From Rhexocercosporidium sp. MPI-PUGE-AT-0058 (taxonomy: Eukaryota; Ascomycota; Leotiomycetes; Helotiales): a stretch of DNA of 64,000 bases. The notes under the pieces are model-generated. The model worked only from the letters and a program-made list of their open reading frames with translations. It did no database searches and was not told the origin of the DNA. Position 1 is the stretch's first letter; the number at the start of each line of letters is the position of its first letter. A program made the position numbers and the translations under genes. The stretch covers positions 1,736,001 to 1,800,000 of the forward strand of contig JAGTJL010000001.1 in the NCBI GenBank assembly GCA_020746875.1. Reading direction: 5' to 3'. Of this stretch, positions 1 to 12,800 are shown one piece after another.

Positions 1-812
1 GACCAGATCTCCGCCAAGTTCACGGGCACAAGTATAAAAGTCACTCCTGGGGAGCACAACTTGGGGATATTCATCACGCTGTCCAAGCGAGATAACGAGG
101 AATACCAGCTCACCCACCCAGCTGCCCACTTGGGAGGCTTGCTGCGAGGGAGTCTCAGCGTGACTGTAGGCGATTTGTGTTTCATCACTTGCCCACAGAC
201 GAAAATGAAGACCATCCTGCACTACATGGAAGAAGGGTGGCTTGGAAAGACGCAGAATAAAGTCGAGGGAGTCATATTCCGCTATGATCCCGAGAACGAT
301 AACAAGACGAGAATAAAAGACGTCCCAGACAAAGATATCCTAGCCCGGATAACGGGGAATTGGAAAGAGAAATTGTATTTCTCTGTTGGACCTAAAGGGG
401 TATGTCTTCCTTTAATTTCTATGATTCTATCTGCCCCTCAAGACTAACAAGCAATCAGGATGCACAAAACCTCCTAATAGACCTCGCGCCCCTCTCCGTA
501 GCGCCCAAACTCCTCCCTCCACCCACAGCTCAACTTCCAAATGAATCCCTCCGCTTCTGGTCCTCGGTCACCGAAGCCATTAACTCTCGCCAGTACTCCC
601 GCGCCACAGCACTTAAGCAAGAACTCGAAGAGCGACAGCGCGAGAAAGCCAAGGAGCGCGAAGAATCTGGCATCCAGTGGACACCTAGGTTCTTCGTTGG
701 CGCTACCTCGCCGCTGGGCAAGCCGGAGTTGACGGATGAGGGCAGGGAGGCGCTGAAGGCGTTGCAGGAGGATAGATGGGAGTTGAGTGAGAGTAAGGTT
801 GTGGGTGCGTAG
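1..812 (+). CDS. Oxysterol-binding protein (Osh/Kes1-like), 3' part
   Basis: This is the C-terminal part of an OSBP-related lipid-transfer protein; the 5' end lies before base 1 and the frame is open from base 1. Two exons are visible, 1-399 and 459-812, joined in phase 0 across a 59-nt GT-AG intron (400-458). Family features are the conserved start of the visible part (AKFTGTSIKV), the HPAAHLGGLLRG segment, WLGKTQNKVEGVIF, and a C-terminal helix-rich tail rich in Arg/Glu ending in GIQWTPRFF shortly before the stop. Proteins of this family move sterols and phosphoinositides between membranes. The lack of recognisable PH or ankyrin domains cannot be judged because the N-terminus is missing, so the short Kes1/Osh4 type is a resemblance only. 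Confidence 0.9.
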
Positions 813-3214
813 AATTTGTGGTTTGGGCTGGTTGGATTGGTAGATGAGTAGATAGATGGATAGATAACTGGGGACTTGGCGATGGGACAGATCGATATGT
901 AACGTGATGCGATGAACTGGATTGGATGGCCAGGCAGGCAGGCATGTCATGCCATGTCATGTGTGCGCGGGGAGTTGGAGTACATACTTGGATTTCGACA
1001 TATGGTGAACTTTTGACTTAACTTGACCTTGTCATTTTAGTCTGTGATCGATCGTTGATGGGGGCGTGTTGGTTGAGTGGTTGATTTATTGATGCATTGG
1101 ATGGTTTTTTGAATAGTACAGTACAGTACAGTACAGTACAGTACTGCTTCGGTGCGAGTTATAGGTATAGAAAGATCCTTGATGAGGCGACAATCAGCTA
1201 AGAGGGCGAAATTTGGGAAGGGGGGCATGGGCATAGCATTGCATTCGTTTTGATATTTGTATGTATCTGGGCCCTGGCAGCTTAGTTGATCTACCACTTT
1301 TTGCTTCTGAGATTTCTATACCTTGTTTGCATCACTCACTTGGTTGCTTGACTGGTTGGTCATCAATGGTCTTCGATTGATGGCGTTGCAGAGAGCATCT
1401 TTTGCAGTCTCTCTTTCATTCTGCAGATGTAGGGTCAGATTAAGGTTTATATCGTACATACAAGCAAACAAGCATACATATATATCCTCCATGAACGCTG
1501 ATTACGATATCCTTCATGTATGATGCATCTAGTGCCGCAAGATGAGTGACTGCTGACGGCTGTTCGTGGTGTGACTGCGTGGTATTTCGCTCGCCTTGTT
1601 TGGTCTGCGAGTCCTTGGGCGCTATGTCGTAGAGTCAAGGGTTAAGTGTATATGTTAATGTTCTAGAGGCTCGATTTAATCGAATGCAAAGTTCCAGCTA
1701 CCTAGGCAGTAATTCTCGTCCACGGAAAAATGTATTTGTGTAAGTCGGAACTCAGCTACTCACCCACTAAAACTCAGTCAGCGGTAGAAGATGAATGAAC
1801 GAATTAACAATAGGAGAGTGTTCTATCTTAACCCCTTCACCGCGGAGATGCAAGAGCAACTTAGTCGAGAGTCTCTACCTGCGGGGTAAGATAGCAAGTT
1901 GTGCTCACATCGTCGAAATCTACTTACGATGCCCTGCATCCTTCGCTCTCACCTCTCTTCCAATAGAATATGTACTTATGTTAGTCTACTTACCGCTAAG
2001 TTTGGTTTTTCGATTGGACAGCCGATAGTCTTCTCACGCTCGCTCGAGTTTTTCTGTCAAGAGTTCCTGTGCAGCTTATGACATCGAGGAGCACCTTAGG
2101 CTATCCTCTCACTACATTACACTTTCAGTTGTAGTCTTCGTTCGACTTTGGAGAGCTCTTACTTGTGCTTGTGTGTGAACTGTGGAATGGTCAGGTATTC
2201 ATTAATTATAACTTTCAACCAATGCCTGTATTTCCCAGATATGCACAATCATCGAAGATTATTTAGCAGGACCTCCATGATCTTGACAAATCGATGGGAC
2301 ATGGAAGTGAAACTCAACATGTACCATGTGCCTCTTTGAATTTGCGCATAACACTCACCTGATTCTCCTCCTGGGGGAGGAACCATGAGGTCTGTTTGAG
2401 GCGAAGACTATTTGAGCGACTTGAGCGAACTGATTGACTATGGAAATGGACTTTAACTTACTGATATAAGACCCAGGGATAATTCTGAAACCAGGATGCC
2501 CATTTGGATCAAGTTAGAGAAAGATCAGAGTAGAGAGAGAAGTAGAGGATATGTTTGCGAAGTATAGCTCATCGTATTTTGTGGGTTTTGCCAGTCTCTC
2601 AGTACCGACTTCAACAAATGACAGCAGCTGTCCTTGCCATTCCCGTGAAGGAAGGGGTCCTCTTGTTTCAACTAGCAATCATATCACAGCTTATTGATCA
2701 TCTCTTCATCTTCGCCTGCAAGTTCTTACTGAGGACTGCTACGAGAGGCAATTGCGCCGTCTTGTTTGTACTTGTACTCATCTCTGCCGCATCTAGAGCT
2801 GATAAGACTGCAAGCTTCTGGATAATTTAGGTAGGCATTTACCAAGTCAAAGGATGCTTAGATTATCATGGTCAAAAGATTGCTCGAGCTCAATCCCTCG
2901 GGAGGGCAGGGAATGTAAACATCACGTGATATTATTGTCCCATATCAAGCCAGGATTTGACAAACTTCGGGATAGCTTTGCTCACCGAACCAAAGTTATC
3001 ATTGGATCCAAATTGCTCCATATGTGAGGTAGTGTACCAGTTCACCATTTTTAGGGCCCTTGTAAAGCACTCAATCATGGGCGAAGAGTTTCACGTTAAT
3101 AGAGCAGCCGACAATCCTATGAAAGTTTAAGCACTGTATATTCTAGTACCTCGGACTAAGGAATTGAGCAATCGTCGGTTCACACCCTCAGGCGAGCCAA
3201 TTCAACCAATATCG
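813..3214. other. Gene-poor intergenic region
   Basis: About 2.4 kb between the oxysterol-binding gene and the HET relic. Open frames are short, without recognisable motifs or intron-linked partners. It contains a pentanucleotide microsatellite at 1116-1145 but no other structure I can support. Confidence 0.6.
1116..1145. repeat. GTACA microsatellite
   Basis: Five consecutive copies of GTACA plus a partial sixth (GTACT). A simple tandem repeat in the 3' flank of the oxysterol-binding gene. Confidence 0.9.
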
Positions 3215-5131
3215 TCAAATTAATACAACATCCCCGAGAACCAGCTCAGCGCCATCGTACTCTCCACTCCAAAGCTCCCCATCCATGATCCCGTGAACAT
3301 ACGCTTCCCCTACTAATTCGAATTCCTCTCCCACTGGCCGAATTGCGAACGGTACATCGCCTCCAATCAATGTAAAGACACGATCGCCAGGAAGCATACC
3401 TGCTGGCCCAAGACCCATGTATCCTTTCTTGGTAAGAAAGAACACCCTGGCCCTAGTCATCCTATGAATCCAGAACAAAATCTCTGTGACGGCCTCGAAT
3501 ATTCCCGGCGTATTGACCGCCAGTGGGATCCATGTTTTGGGCTGGTGGTCGATGAATAAAGCGTGGTAGATCTCATCCGCAGGTCCGTAAGGAAGAAACA
3601 TATCTGGTGGGAAGTGCAGTGCATCTGCTTCCGCCGGGGACGAAGCGAGGTCTGACCACCTCATTGTCATGATTTCTGCGAGAATTGGATACCACTCCTT
3701 CACTTGCTGGTAATCTCTATCAACGAATGGGAGATGATCTGTTGTAATGGTCCGAATGAACGCGGTTGTTCCTAGCTCTGCTGTCAAATCATAAGAGCCA
3801 AGAGTCGGAAACTGTGCCAGGAAGAATGTCCGTATTCCTTTGAGGACGCGTCGCCATGTCCCAACTAGATCTCCCGAATGTGCGAAGTCAAGTATGGGTT
3901 GCAGAGGAGATAGATCTGTCAATGACTCGACGATGTCAATCTCGGCACCCTGTAGAGAGAGCTTCAGTGGATCAGAGTCTCCTAACACCATCTCTGCGGG
4001 GTTGCCCGCATTAACGTTGTACTCCAGAGGGAAATCCCCTCGACGTTCTGATAGTGGGATCGTCTGCCTCCAGTATCTTAAGTCTGGAACCCAAGCAGGT
4101 AAAGTTCGATCCTTGGGATAGCATGAATCCGATAACACTTGGAGGTGACCGTCATCCACGATTCTGAGTTTCGCGAATCGAATGTATACTTCTTCCGTTG
4201 AGAGGGAGTAATCGGGGCCGTGTCTTGCTGGCCAACCTTCAGCCATTGCTAGGAAAGCAAAGATTTTGTCACGAGGATCGGTGGCATGGTGGTTACTCGA
4301 CCTCCGGAGTATGTTTGATAAAGTCAACCATCGTTTCCCCCTGCGACCAAAAGAGTTGTGGTGCCAAGACTCAATATTCGACATGAAGTGAAAACTGGCT
4401 GCGCCCCCTCTCCTGCGAATAAAACCCCGGTGTCCTATAGCTTGGACGAAACTCATGATTTCGATGAATGGCTTCTATGGGAAAGCATCTGTCGTCGTTA
4501 AGATAATTGCTTTCTTGCTCAAGAAGGCTTCCTGAAGGTCCATGAACGTGTAAACCATGGATTCTCCAAAAAATTTAACGTAGCTTTGATCTCGTCTTCA
4601 AACTTCCCACTTTCTAAAACATCCCAGGCAGCTTTCCCCGACTGTCTGTGACCTGCCTGAACGGTGGGGTATCTCTCTTGTACAAGAGTTGCGGCTTGAA
4701 GAAACTCGTGTACTGCCGGACAATCCACAACTTCTCCCATCCAGATAAAGACCATTGCAGCCTGTGAATAAATTGAGGCCATGAGAGAAACTTGCTGATT
4801 TCGCTCCGGGATGTCTGTCTGGTTGATAGATATGGCGTCTATCCATAGAAGGCGAGTTTGGGTTGGGTGACGAAGTGTACCAAGAGCTTTGAACAGATTC
4901 TGCGTGACATAGAATTTGACCTTCGCATTTTATAGGCTTCGTATCGGCTGGATTACCCCAGACGTAGGATAATGCCTCATAGTCTTCGTTCCCATCTTGA
5001 ATGTCGCAGTGGGTAAGAGAGATATCGATCTCTTGGTCGTCCCTCGGGGGAAGATTAACGAGTCGAATTTTTGTATTTGTCTCTAGCTTTCGGTAGAGGA
5101 TGCCGTTCTTTGCGGCATTGTGTACATCCAT
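3215..5131 (-). pseudogene. Heterokaryon-incompatibility (HET) domain protein, frameshifted
   Basis: The N-terminal piece (from 5131) has the HET-domain opening, with YEALSYVWGNP about 55 residues in. Further on, another frame carries LLWIDAISINQTDIPERN, the second HET signature, followed by FIWMGE and NPWFTRSWT. The C-terminal piece (4456-3215, 413 codons) includes DPRDKIFAFLAMAE, also typical of the family. The pieces lie in different frames. One shift falls near 4925, between KPIK and the VTQNLFKAL segment. Another falls near 4530, just after RSWTF, and an in-frame TAG follows about 45 nt later (near 4480). No intron explains the shifts, because the conserved motifs are adjacent. HET proteins trigger cell death on fusion of incompatible hyphae. 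The copy looks inactive unless the single-base indels are sequencing errors. Confidence 0.8.
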
Positions 5132-6409
5132 AATGATTTGATTTCTGAGACTTCCCTCAGTGTGTCAGCATCGAAAGCCGAATATTTCGATGGCATAGGT
5201 GAGGATTATATCCAAAGGAGGCTGGCGCTTAGCGAGTCAAAGTGAACCGCCATGTATCTTCACAGAAGCGCCACAGCACTACAGCTCAATGAGATGTTGG
5301 AGAAGTCAGTGCATCTAGATGCGTTCAGCTACCAGCCTGACAACTGAGTTGATTAGCGCTTGAAGTCATTTTTTCAGACCTGGGGCTGAATTGCCCCCTT
5401 TTATGCTCTGAGTGCCATTTGACTAATACGCAAGATGGACGTCCGGTTTTACTTCACTAGAAGATAGCCGCGAAAAAATATCTGACTAAAAGATTGAAAG
5501 GTTCGCCCTCTGTCATTTTATCGAAGATGTCGACCATTGCCTGGCTGTCAGCCACCAAGGTTCGACTCGTTGCTCGATTCTCTGGGGTTTCCATCAGATA
5601 GTGGCACAGCACGTTGATGAGTATCGAGCTATAGGGAAAAGTGTTGAGCGCTGTTCACAAGGAAGGGCGGATCTCCGATGACGGTTCTCATATTGCCGCT
5701 TGTATGTTTGTGTTGGAATGTGTAACGGGAGTCGTTCTATTTGTCTGTTATAAGTGTATACTTCACTGCTCATGAAGCCCATACGTCGGCCTGAGTACCA
5801 AGTTTTGAGTCGGGTAGAAGTCGTTCATTTCCTCCTGTGATGTTCGTGCATTAGCTTACGATCTCAGGCTAGAAAACCATCATGGGAATGAGTGTACGGA
5901 CAGGTGATCTAAAGCCGGTTGAAGCACGTCATGAAACATTTCTGACCCAGTCCGGGTTTGAGTCCGGGTTACTGTCAGCCCAGGGCACAAGAGAGGCCGA
6001 AATTAACCAGCTTGATGACGGGGAATCTTCGATGTTCGTTTGAGTCCGAATTTTCAATCATCACTATCCTGTTAGCTGTTTGTTATCTCATTGGTACCTG
6101 CTCGACACTTACGATTCGGGGTTTTGATATCAAAGTCACAGATAGGATCTGAATGAGTCGTCCAAGTTAGTAAACACCTTTCACATATTTATGAGAAGTC
6201 CGGAGTCTACTAATCCCATGCCAGGTCCTCGAGCTCAGGAGTTTCCGTACCCGCCTCTAGCACCAAGAGAGCCTTCGCAAGACACAGCAATATTCTCCAC
6301 AGATGCTCCCAAGGAACTCTGAATCGCGTACTTTCTCTTAGCTTCTTTTGTGCTTCCGTGCGCTGGCCCAAAACCCGTTTTCACAATACTCCAGGTATAT
6401 CGAGCTACT
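5132..6409. other. Intergenic region, no supported gene
   Basis: Nothing recognisable was seen on either strand; frames are short and interrupted. Confidence 0.5.
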
Positions 6410-6412
6410 TGC

Positions 6413-6866
6413 CTACTTTTTTGATGGCTTGTTCGCATCGAACGGGATGGGGTCCTTGGATGGATCAATACCAGTACCCCCTGCCCTGTTAAGAAAACGG
6501 CCAGCTTTGTTAATTGAGGATATTGAGATGTCACGCGGACATGAACTCTGGCTTCAGAGGATACAGTCACACGCTGGCTCTCTGAGTAAGGCCACTTACT
6601 CGTTGTAGCCCTTGTAAATCTTGACAATATGCTCGATGCCAGTCGTGGCGCAAACCCGCAAGAAGTACGCCTCCCGTCGCAGGCCGGTTTTCTGAGCTCT
6701 TCCACTTGGAGCAGGTCGCAGTCAGTATATATTCATCCAATATGATCTTCATTTGCAGCCGTTATAGCACAACACAGAAAGGGCAGTGGCTAATGATTTT
6801 TCAACACTTACGCACTCTGCTTCACCACAAGGTGCTTTGGCATCTGGGATTACTGTTCCTATATAC
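6413..6866 (-). pseudogene. Possible protein-kinase-like gene fragment
   Basis: On the minus strand a plausible spliced frame gives LVVKQSA, then (after a GTAAGT...CAAG intron) LRREAYFLRVCATTGIEHIV and KIYKGYN, then (after a short GTAAGT...GAAG intron) a segment with CPRDIS and a stop at 6413-6415. VVK, an HIVK-type strand and a (H)RDIS-like loop in that order resemble the kinase fold of fungus-specific kinases. The usual catalytic His is replaced (PRD) and no DFG-like motif follows, so if real it is a remnant. No convincing start codon was found. This could be chance; a protein search of the spliced frame would decide. Confidence 0.25.
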
Positions 6867-6909
6867 TCCCAAAGTCCAACAAATCCATCTGTGCGTCATG
6901 TTAGCATAC

Positions 6910-7150
6910 TATCCGATTTGGCGGTGCAGCGACTTTTAGCGTCATTTTCAAAAGAGTCCCCTTTTGCGAAGTCACATAACTTGGCCTCACAACGTTCTAA
7001 AAGTGAACTTGTTTGATGAAGATATATGATTTGGAAGCAGCTATATCTATTTCTAAACTTTGTTTTCGTATATTCGCACATTTGTTTGCGATGCAACCCC
7101 CTCACCTTTTCGCGCTAAAAGTCGCAGGCGAATCACCGCCAAATCGGATA
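6910..7150. mobile_element. MITE-like element with terminal inverted repeats
   Basis: The ends form an imperfect inverted repeat of about 35-40 bp: TATCCGATTTGGCGGTG followed by GCGACTTTTAGCG on the left. The reverse complement of the right end reads the same two blocks, with five extra bases between them. The enclosed region is about 160 bp, without a coding frame. Size and structure fit a non-autonomous DNA transposon. A target duplication is not clear beyond the TA included at each end. Confidence 0.6.
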
Positions 7151-8024
7151 CTGCTGCCTCTCAAAAGCATGTAATGAAGACCACTCCGGAAGCACATAGA
7201 CGGCTAAAGTACCTACAAGCTCCGGCTCCCAAAAGCCGTCGTGGTATCTAGGTGTTTTGAAGTCTTCCCATTGCGATGAGCGTTCCAGCCATGCCTGCTG
7301 TCGTCTTTAGTCCATGCAGTAGGCCAACGCTTACCTTGTCTGGATTGGAGTATCGCCGGCCATCTTGATGTGGACTGAATAGCAGAGAGGAAATGATTGA
7401 CAATAGTAAAACGCGGTAACAGGAGCTTGTAGGATGCTGGATGTTGCGAACTGGCCATAATTGCGCAATGATTCCATGATGATAGTCTTTGTCTGTAGCC
7501 TAATTTTCGGGTTCTTTGAACGAGTGATCATCCTTTCTAGCGACGTAAATGAGCTACCAACAAAGCTGGATCGGCAGTGCTATTTTGAAATGGCAAAATA
7601 AAGGACCTGGCGGCTTGCCGTAGAATGCTGATGACAATTCTATTGACACTTAAAGTTTGTAACACATTTGCAACACACTTGTGTAGGAGGTCTTAAATAT
7701 ACAACCATCCACAGAATCAACTTTTAGATAAGTAAGTAGCTCACACGCCCCAACCGCTTGGAGAGTTGTGGCTTTAGATGTAATATAAATTGTTATAGAC
7801 TGTCATCTGAATACAGTCCCAACATGAGTGTTTAGAACAACAAAAGAAAGTCCGCGGCGAGCAGAACGACAGAAAACCATATACACGAAAACCCATCTCA
7901 TCCTCCCCTAAAATCATAAAGGCATAAATATCGCTCTCAAGCAAGCCATCGCAAGATATATGCATGCAACAGACCCGCACAAACCAGCCCAACCCCACGC
8001 CTGACCATGATATATCCAACACTT
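7151..8024. other. Intergenic region, no supported gene
   Basis: No coding motif or repeat recognised. The right part should contain the 3' untranslated region of the small minus-strand gene that ends at 8025. Confidence 0.5.
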
Positions 8025-8354
8025 TCAAGTCCGCGCACCCTCATCCCACTTTACTTCTCGTACACACACACGACTCTGTCTCTTCTCCTCCCTGCCTTTG
8101 CGCCAGTCCATCTTGTCAAGTCCCATCTTGCTCAGCCGCCTGCTACCCTTCGCATTTTTTGTGACTACTTCGGTTGTCTCGTCGCTATCGCTGCTGCCCT
8201 TTGTCGAATACTGAGACGTGGGAGAGTAGATGTATTCGCCGTCAACATATTGAGCGTCGGATACGAATGTGCTGCGACGATTACGTCTGCGTGTGTACCG
8301 TTGCTCGAGGCGGAAAAGCTCCAGTTTGGAGTTGATGAGATCGAAGAGATGCAT
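8025..8354 (-). CDS. Small conserved fungal protein, function unknown
   Basis: A single-exon frame of 109 aa. The N-terminus (MHLFDLINSKLELFRLEQRY, then TRRRNRRSTFVSDAQYVDGEY) has the look of a short, strongly constrained block that I associate with small uncharacterised ascomycete proteins. A Ser/Thr-rich linker and a Lys/Arg-rich tail follow. No signal peptide or membrane segment is present. The basic RRRNRR stretch and tail would suit a nuclear or nucleic-acid-associated role, but that is only an inference from composition. The start is the first Met of the conserved block. Confidence 0.65.
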   Translation of the reverse strand: MHLFDLINSKLELFRLEQRYTRRRNRRSTFVSDAQYVDGEYIYSPTSQYSTKGSSDSDETTEVVTKNAKGSRRLSKMGLDKMDWRKGREEKRQSRVCVREVKWDEGART

Positions 8355-9886
8355 GATTGTAGGGCAAGGTGGGGGTGATCTTTTTGAAAGAGTTGAAGTG
8401 ACAGCGGGAGGGGCGATATAAGGTTCGAAGTAGAGAATTGATCGACTTCGTTAAGTCTCGTTGCTGTTTTGGTTTGAATGATTGTCGTAGGCTCGTCCCT
8501 GCGTTTGTACCCCTCAAGGACGGCAATGAGCGATTTGTGCTGCTCGCTGGAGACGCTTGCTTATGAGGATTCGAATGAAGGAGTGTCGATGATAGTATAA
8601 TCAAGTGGTCGGACGAGTGCTCTCTTAATCAATCGTATACTGATTATCTCTCGAGAAGCACAAATTGTATGAGTTCGTCCAGCTGGTAGAGACGGATTGT
8701 GAAGCTGAGACGGAGAAGGTTCTCACGATAAGGATGGTCCCAGCCCATATTCCATCCGTTCCTTTTCGCAAGCCCAAAGGAGCCAGACGACCCCAGCCAA
8801 CCCACCATCCCCTTGGCGATATTGGCAGCTGCTAATAAGCGTCTAGTCCCTGGCCAAGGCCGACTTGTGGGTGAAAAGCTGCAGGCTAAAAGACCACATC
8901 CAGGCACTTGCAGGCACTTGCAGCGCCCCAGCTCCCCGTTCCGCCTATCTGGGCCTGTCAAAGTTCGGACTCCTTGCTGAATGTGTCATGGCCTGCCGGT
9001 CGACAGGGGCACGATAGGAGACCAGCGGCCATCCGATAGGGGGTTGTCCGTCCCATCCCATTTTTCTTTCCAGGCTAGAAGCAAGCCGAGGAATCCTGGG
9101 AAGCCGTGCCTGGACGTGGCGTGGCGTGGCAAGGCATGGTGTGGCGTGGAAATGGCTTCAATAAAAGTGGTCTGTCAAGCCCGCTTGGGAAGGTAGGCGA
9201 TCGAAGATTCCGCAGTAAAGGAGGATCTCTCGCCTCCTTTAGACCTCATCGCAAAAGCAAGCCTACATTTGCTCGGTGCGGAATGAGGAGAATTGTTTTG
9301 ATTCCGAGTTTGAAAGAGAAGAAGAAGGAAAGAAGGGGAAAAGCCTGCCGCATGAACTAATGACTTCCTGGTAAGGACTATTCGCAGGGGATGTTGCGAG
9401 TTGTTCGAGATTCTCGGAGGGCCGTTGGTTCTTGATCCTTTCTTCTGCCCAGCTGCGAAACGACCAGTAGACGACGGAGGTGATGATACCGAACACAAAT
9501 AACTGAAAATGCGATCCGGATTGCGAATTTGTCTTCTATGGAACGCCAATGTACGGCACGGAATCTTTGCTTGGTCCGAGAAAAACCACATTCAGCACTG
9601 TATATCCAACGGAAATCATCAAGGGAACTAGCAATTCACACTTTCATCCAGTGCTGATTGCCTGTGACATTTATTCCACAACTTAAGACTTACACGATGA
9701 TAGAAAATCAATCGCATAAGCAGATTAATACCAGCTCCAAATTGACTCCAAGACATCTATCTAAATATCTATCTAAATATCTATCTTACAACCCTACCAA
9801 GAACGCCAAGTAGGCTCAAGCGAGATGTAAATACACAAGCAGCAGTCCTCGCTTCTACTCTATTGTATTCCACACTCCCTTCCCGC
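8355..9886. other. Intergenic region, no supported gene
   Basis: Frames here are low-complexity or lack motifs. The stretch 9100-9160 has repeated GTGGCGTGGC-like units. Nothing else supportable was seen. Confidence 0.5.
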
Positions 9887-12800
9887 TTATTTTTGATTCA
9901 ATTCGCTATTCAGTCTCTCAAAACCCCCAAGAACAATACTCGTATTACCGTCATCGTCCTTCTCTCCCTTATCTTGCATAGCATATCCGCGCTGCCTTTC
10001 CATGTACAAGCCATAGACCTGACGCGCGAGCAGGATCTTCCGCTGTGCAGGTGAGAGTGTCGAAGGGATCATTGACTTGTACATTCCCTGGAGCGGGTAT
10101 GCAAAGAGTCCGAACATGCCTAGATACAATTTTAGTCGTCAGATACCAGAAATCTTAACGTAATGGAGAACATACCTGCGCCTGGACCAGTCACTAATCC
10201 CGCACCTCCTTTTCCCAATCCTTTCCCAAATCCTGCCCAGCCGCCTTCCTTCGCCCCCTTGTAAGGCTTAGTGGTAGTACCAGACAGACCATCCATGAAT
10301 CCATATCCCAATGTCTAATAGTTGAGACCGATCAGTCAAACTGTGCAAATCTAAGAGACTACGACTTCAACAAGAAAGAAGATCCACCAGCACCTACCTT
10401 CCCAGCAACAACACCACCAGATTTCCAATCCTTCACCTCTCCATAATTCCTCACCTCCTCCCCATATAGGCGCGGCATATGATGCAATCCTTCCGTCAAC
10501 GCGAGCGGGAAATCAACAAGCGTAGCCTTCGGAAGACCCCCACCATCTTTCCCATGCCCCTCCCGAAAGTAATCGCTGCTTCCTTGCCACCTCCGCCATT
10601 TTCCTTGCTCCGGAAAGCTTTCGCTGGACCGGTGAAGACTTCGCTGAAGCCGACTGTGAAGTTGAACATCGTGCCGAGAAGGACAGATGAGGCGGCTGTC
10701 ACAGGATCCCAGCGTAGGTTATTTATTGTTATGGGTTTGGGTTTGTACCTGTTATGAGACGCAGTGTGAGAAAGGATGCTGAAAGGGAATCGTACGGAGG
10801 CTATCGCGGATATACTTACAGCTTGAGATGCTTCGGATCAATTTTCTTATGCTCAGTCAAGATGAACGCCGCTTTGTCGGACAGTTTGATTGGAATTTTG
10901 GACTTCAATTTCGCGTAAGTTCAAACAGCGGGTTCGTCTGGGAGGAGATCACATCGCAAGGCGTCTACTGGCAAGTTCTTGTGGAAAGATTGTACTGCTG
11001 TCCGGACCCCGTCTTCGGCCTTCATTTTGTAGGAGATTTTCCTGGGCTGCGCTGACAGCTTCTGGTGTGAGGCAATATTGGATGGCTTGCGTTATGTTGT
11101 TTTCGTTTAGCATCTTGTGATGAATAGATTGTGGTCCGACGCGGGCTGCGGCTACCATCTGTCCCCAGAATGCCTGGCTGTGAGTGGCTATGCATTAGCT
11201 TAATGTACAAAAGTTTTTGTCCGCTTCAAGAAAAAAGCGATCTTCAAATTCTACATGATCCATGGAGCTGAGGAGCGGGTACTCACTCGCCAAAGAAAGG
11301 GACAATTACTGTTGGTCGTCCGTTAAGAAGTCCGCATGCCGTAGTCCCTGCACCGCCGTGATGGACAACACATGATACGTGCTTGAAGAGTCATTCTTTA
11401 CCAAAGTCAGTTGTTATATGTCGAAGCCACAAAGGGGTCCACCATACCATGTGGGCAGTCCCCTAGGAGTAGGACATTCGGATCGTGTTGGCCTGCTCTA
11501 AGCTTGCTCCATCCGCGAGATATGATTGCTCTGACACCACAAGCTCTGACTGCAGCGAGTAGTATGGCAGTCATCTTTTCCGCATCATCCATCACAATAC
11601 TACCAAAGCCGATGTACACTGGTGGGGGGCCATTGCTCAAGAAGTGATCTAACTCCTCGTCGGGCGTGTATGATGGCTCTTCCCTAAAGAAGAAACCATA
11701 TACATCTTTTTTGAAGCTAACATATAGGTTGGAAAAGAATTCAGGATCCAAGGTGTCTAACTTACCAATATAATCAGGTCAATCTCGAGGTTTGTTTACA
11801 AAGGCCGGAGACCAGCAGTAAGTGAAAGATACTCCCAAAGTTTCCGGAAGTGCAGGTCCCATAGTCATGGGTACTGGATCGAGGCTCAACTGTTTCTAGC
11901 GAAAGAGGTTGATAACATCGCAGAGACTATTTACAAGTCAGTACAAGACGAGAAAACATTGCATCAGAGAGCTTACGTACCCCTGCCAAGTCATCAGCTC
12001 GACCAGGCCATAGGACAAATAGTTGGTGGTACGTAGATCCGCATCTGACCTTTCAATATTCGCCAAAGGATGAGGGAATGCTTTGGTGGGACTCCAAGGC
12101 ATAGTGAACATGAGATGCAAAGGCACACCTAGAGCTTGCGCACAGTGAACATGTGCAAAACTAGGCGGATTGGCGATGATGACCTCCGCAACAAAGGGTA
12201 TATTTGTTTCAGGATCAGGCTCAATGCAAGACTTCTAGCAGCCCTGAAGCATTCTGTAAAATATCTTGCGCTTCTGAGAGATCTCTCCACTCATGATGCT
12301 CTCAAATTTCGGGATGATGCCAGGCTTTTTGACCTGTACTATCATGAGTTAGCCAACGAAAAGAAGAGCAGTAAGGATTTACTTGCAACCATCAGGGAGG
12401 AGGGGGTCACCACTTATGGGAAAAAACTCCAAGCCAGTGGACATGACAAAATCTCGGAATACATCGTGAGTAGCAATTCTCGCCCGGTGTCCTGCTGCTC
12501 TCAGCTGGCTTCCCAGGGCCAAAAATGGTTGCACATCGCCTAGAATACTTCAGCTATGGAATTTGTATATATGGAAAGGGTCTCTACCTCGGCTGCCGAC
12601 TATTTGAATCACACATTGAGATGCGGACGTTTGGAGAAGCTATCGTTGAGCAGTGTGTAAGGTGTTGGCTGAGATGGAATGGGTAACAAAGTCGACAGCC
12701 TGTGGAACTGAGAATATTGATGGAGACTCTTCCGTTATCTAAGAGATGACGTTGAAACAAGCAGCAGTCTTGGACAGCTTCCAGTGTCTTACGACTGGCA

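Noticed and set aside
474..960. Long open frames on the minus strand over the oxysterol-binding exon 2
   Set aside because: They overlap a well-supported exon and lack any motif; they are shadows of it.
8007..8378. Plus-strand frame of 123 codons opposite the small gene at 8.0 kb
   Set aside because: Antisense to the frame with the constrained block; no motif of its own.
9175..9591. 138-codon minus-strand frame
   Set aside because: Low-complexity, no family resemblance, no splice partners.
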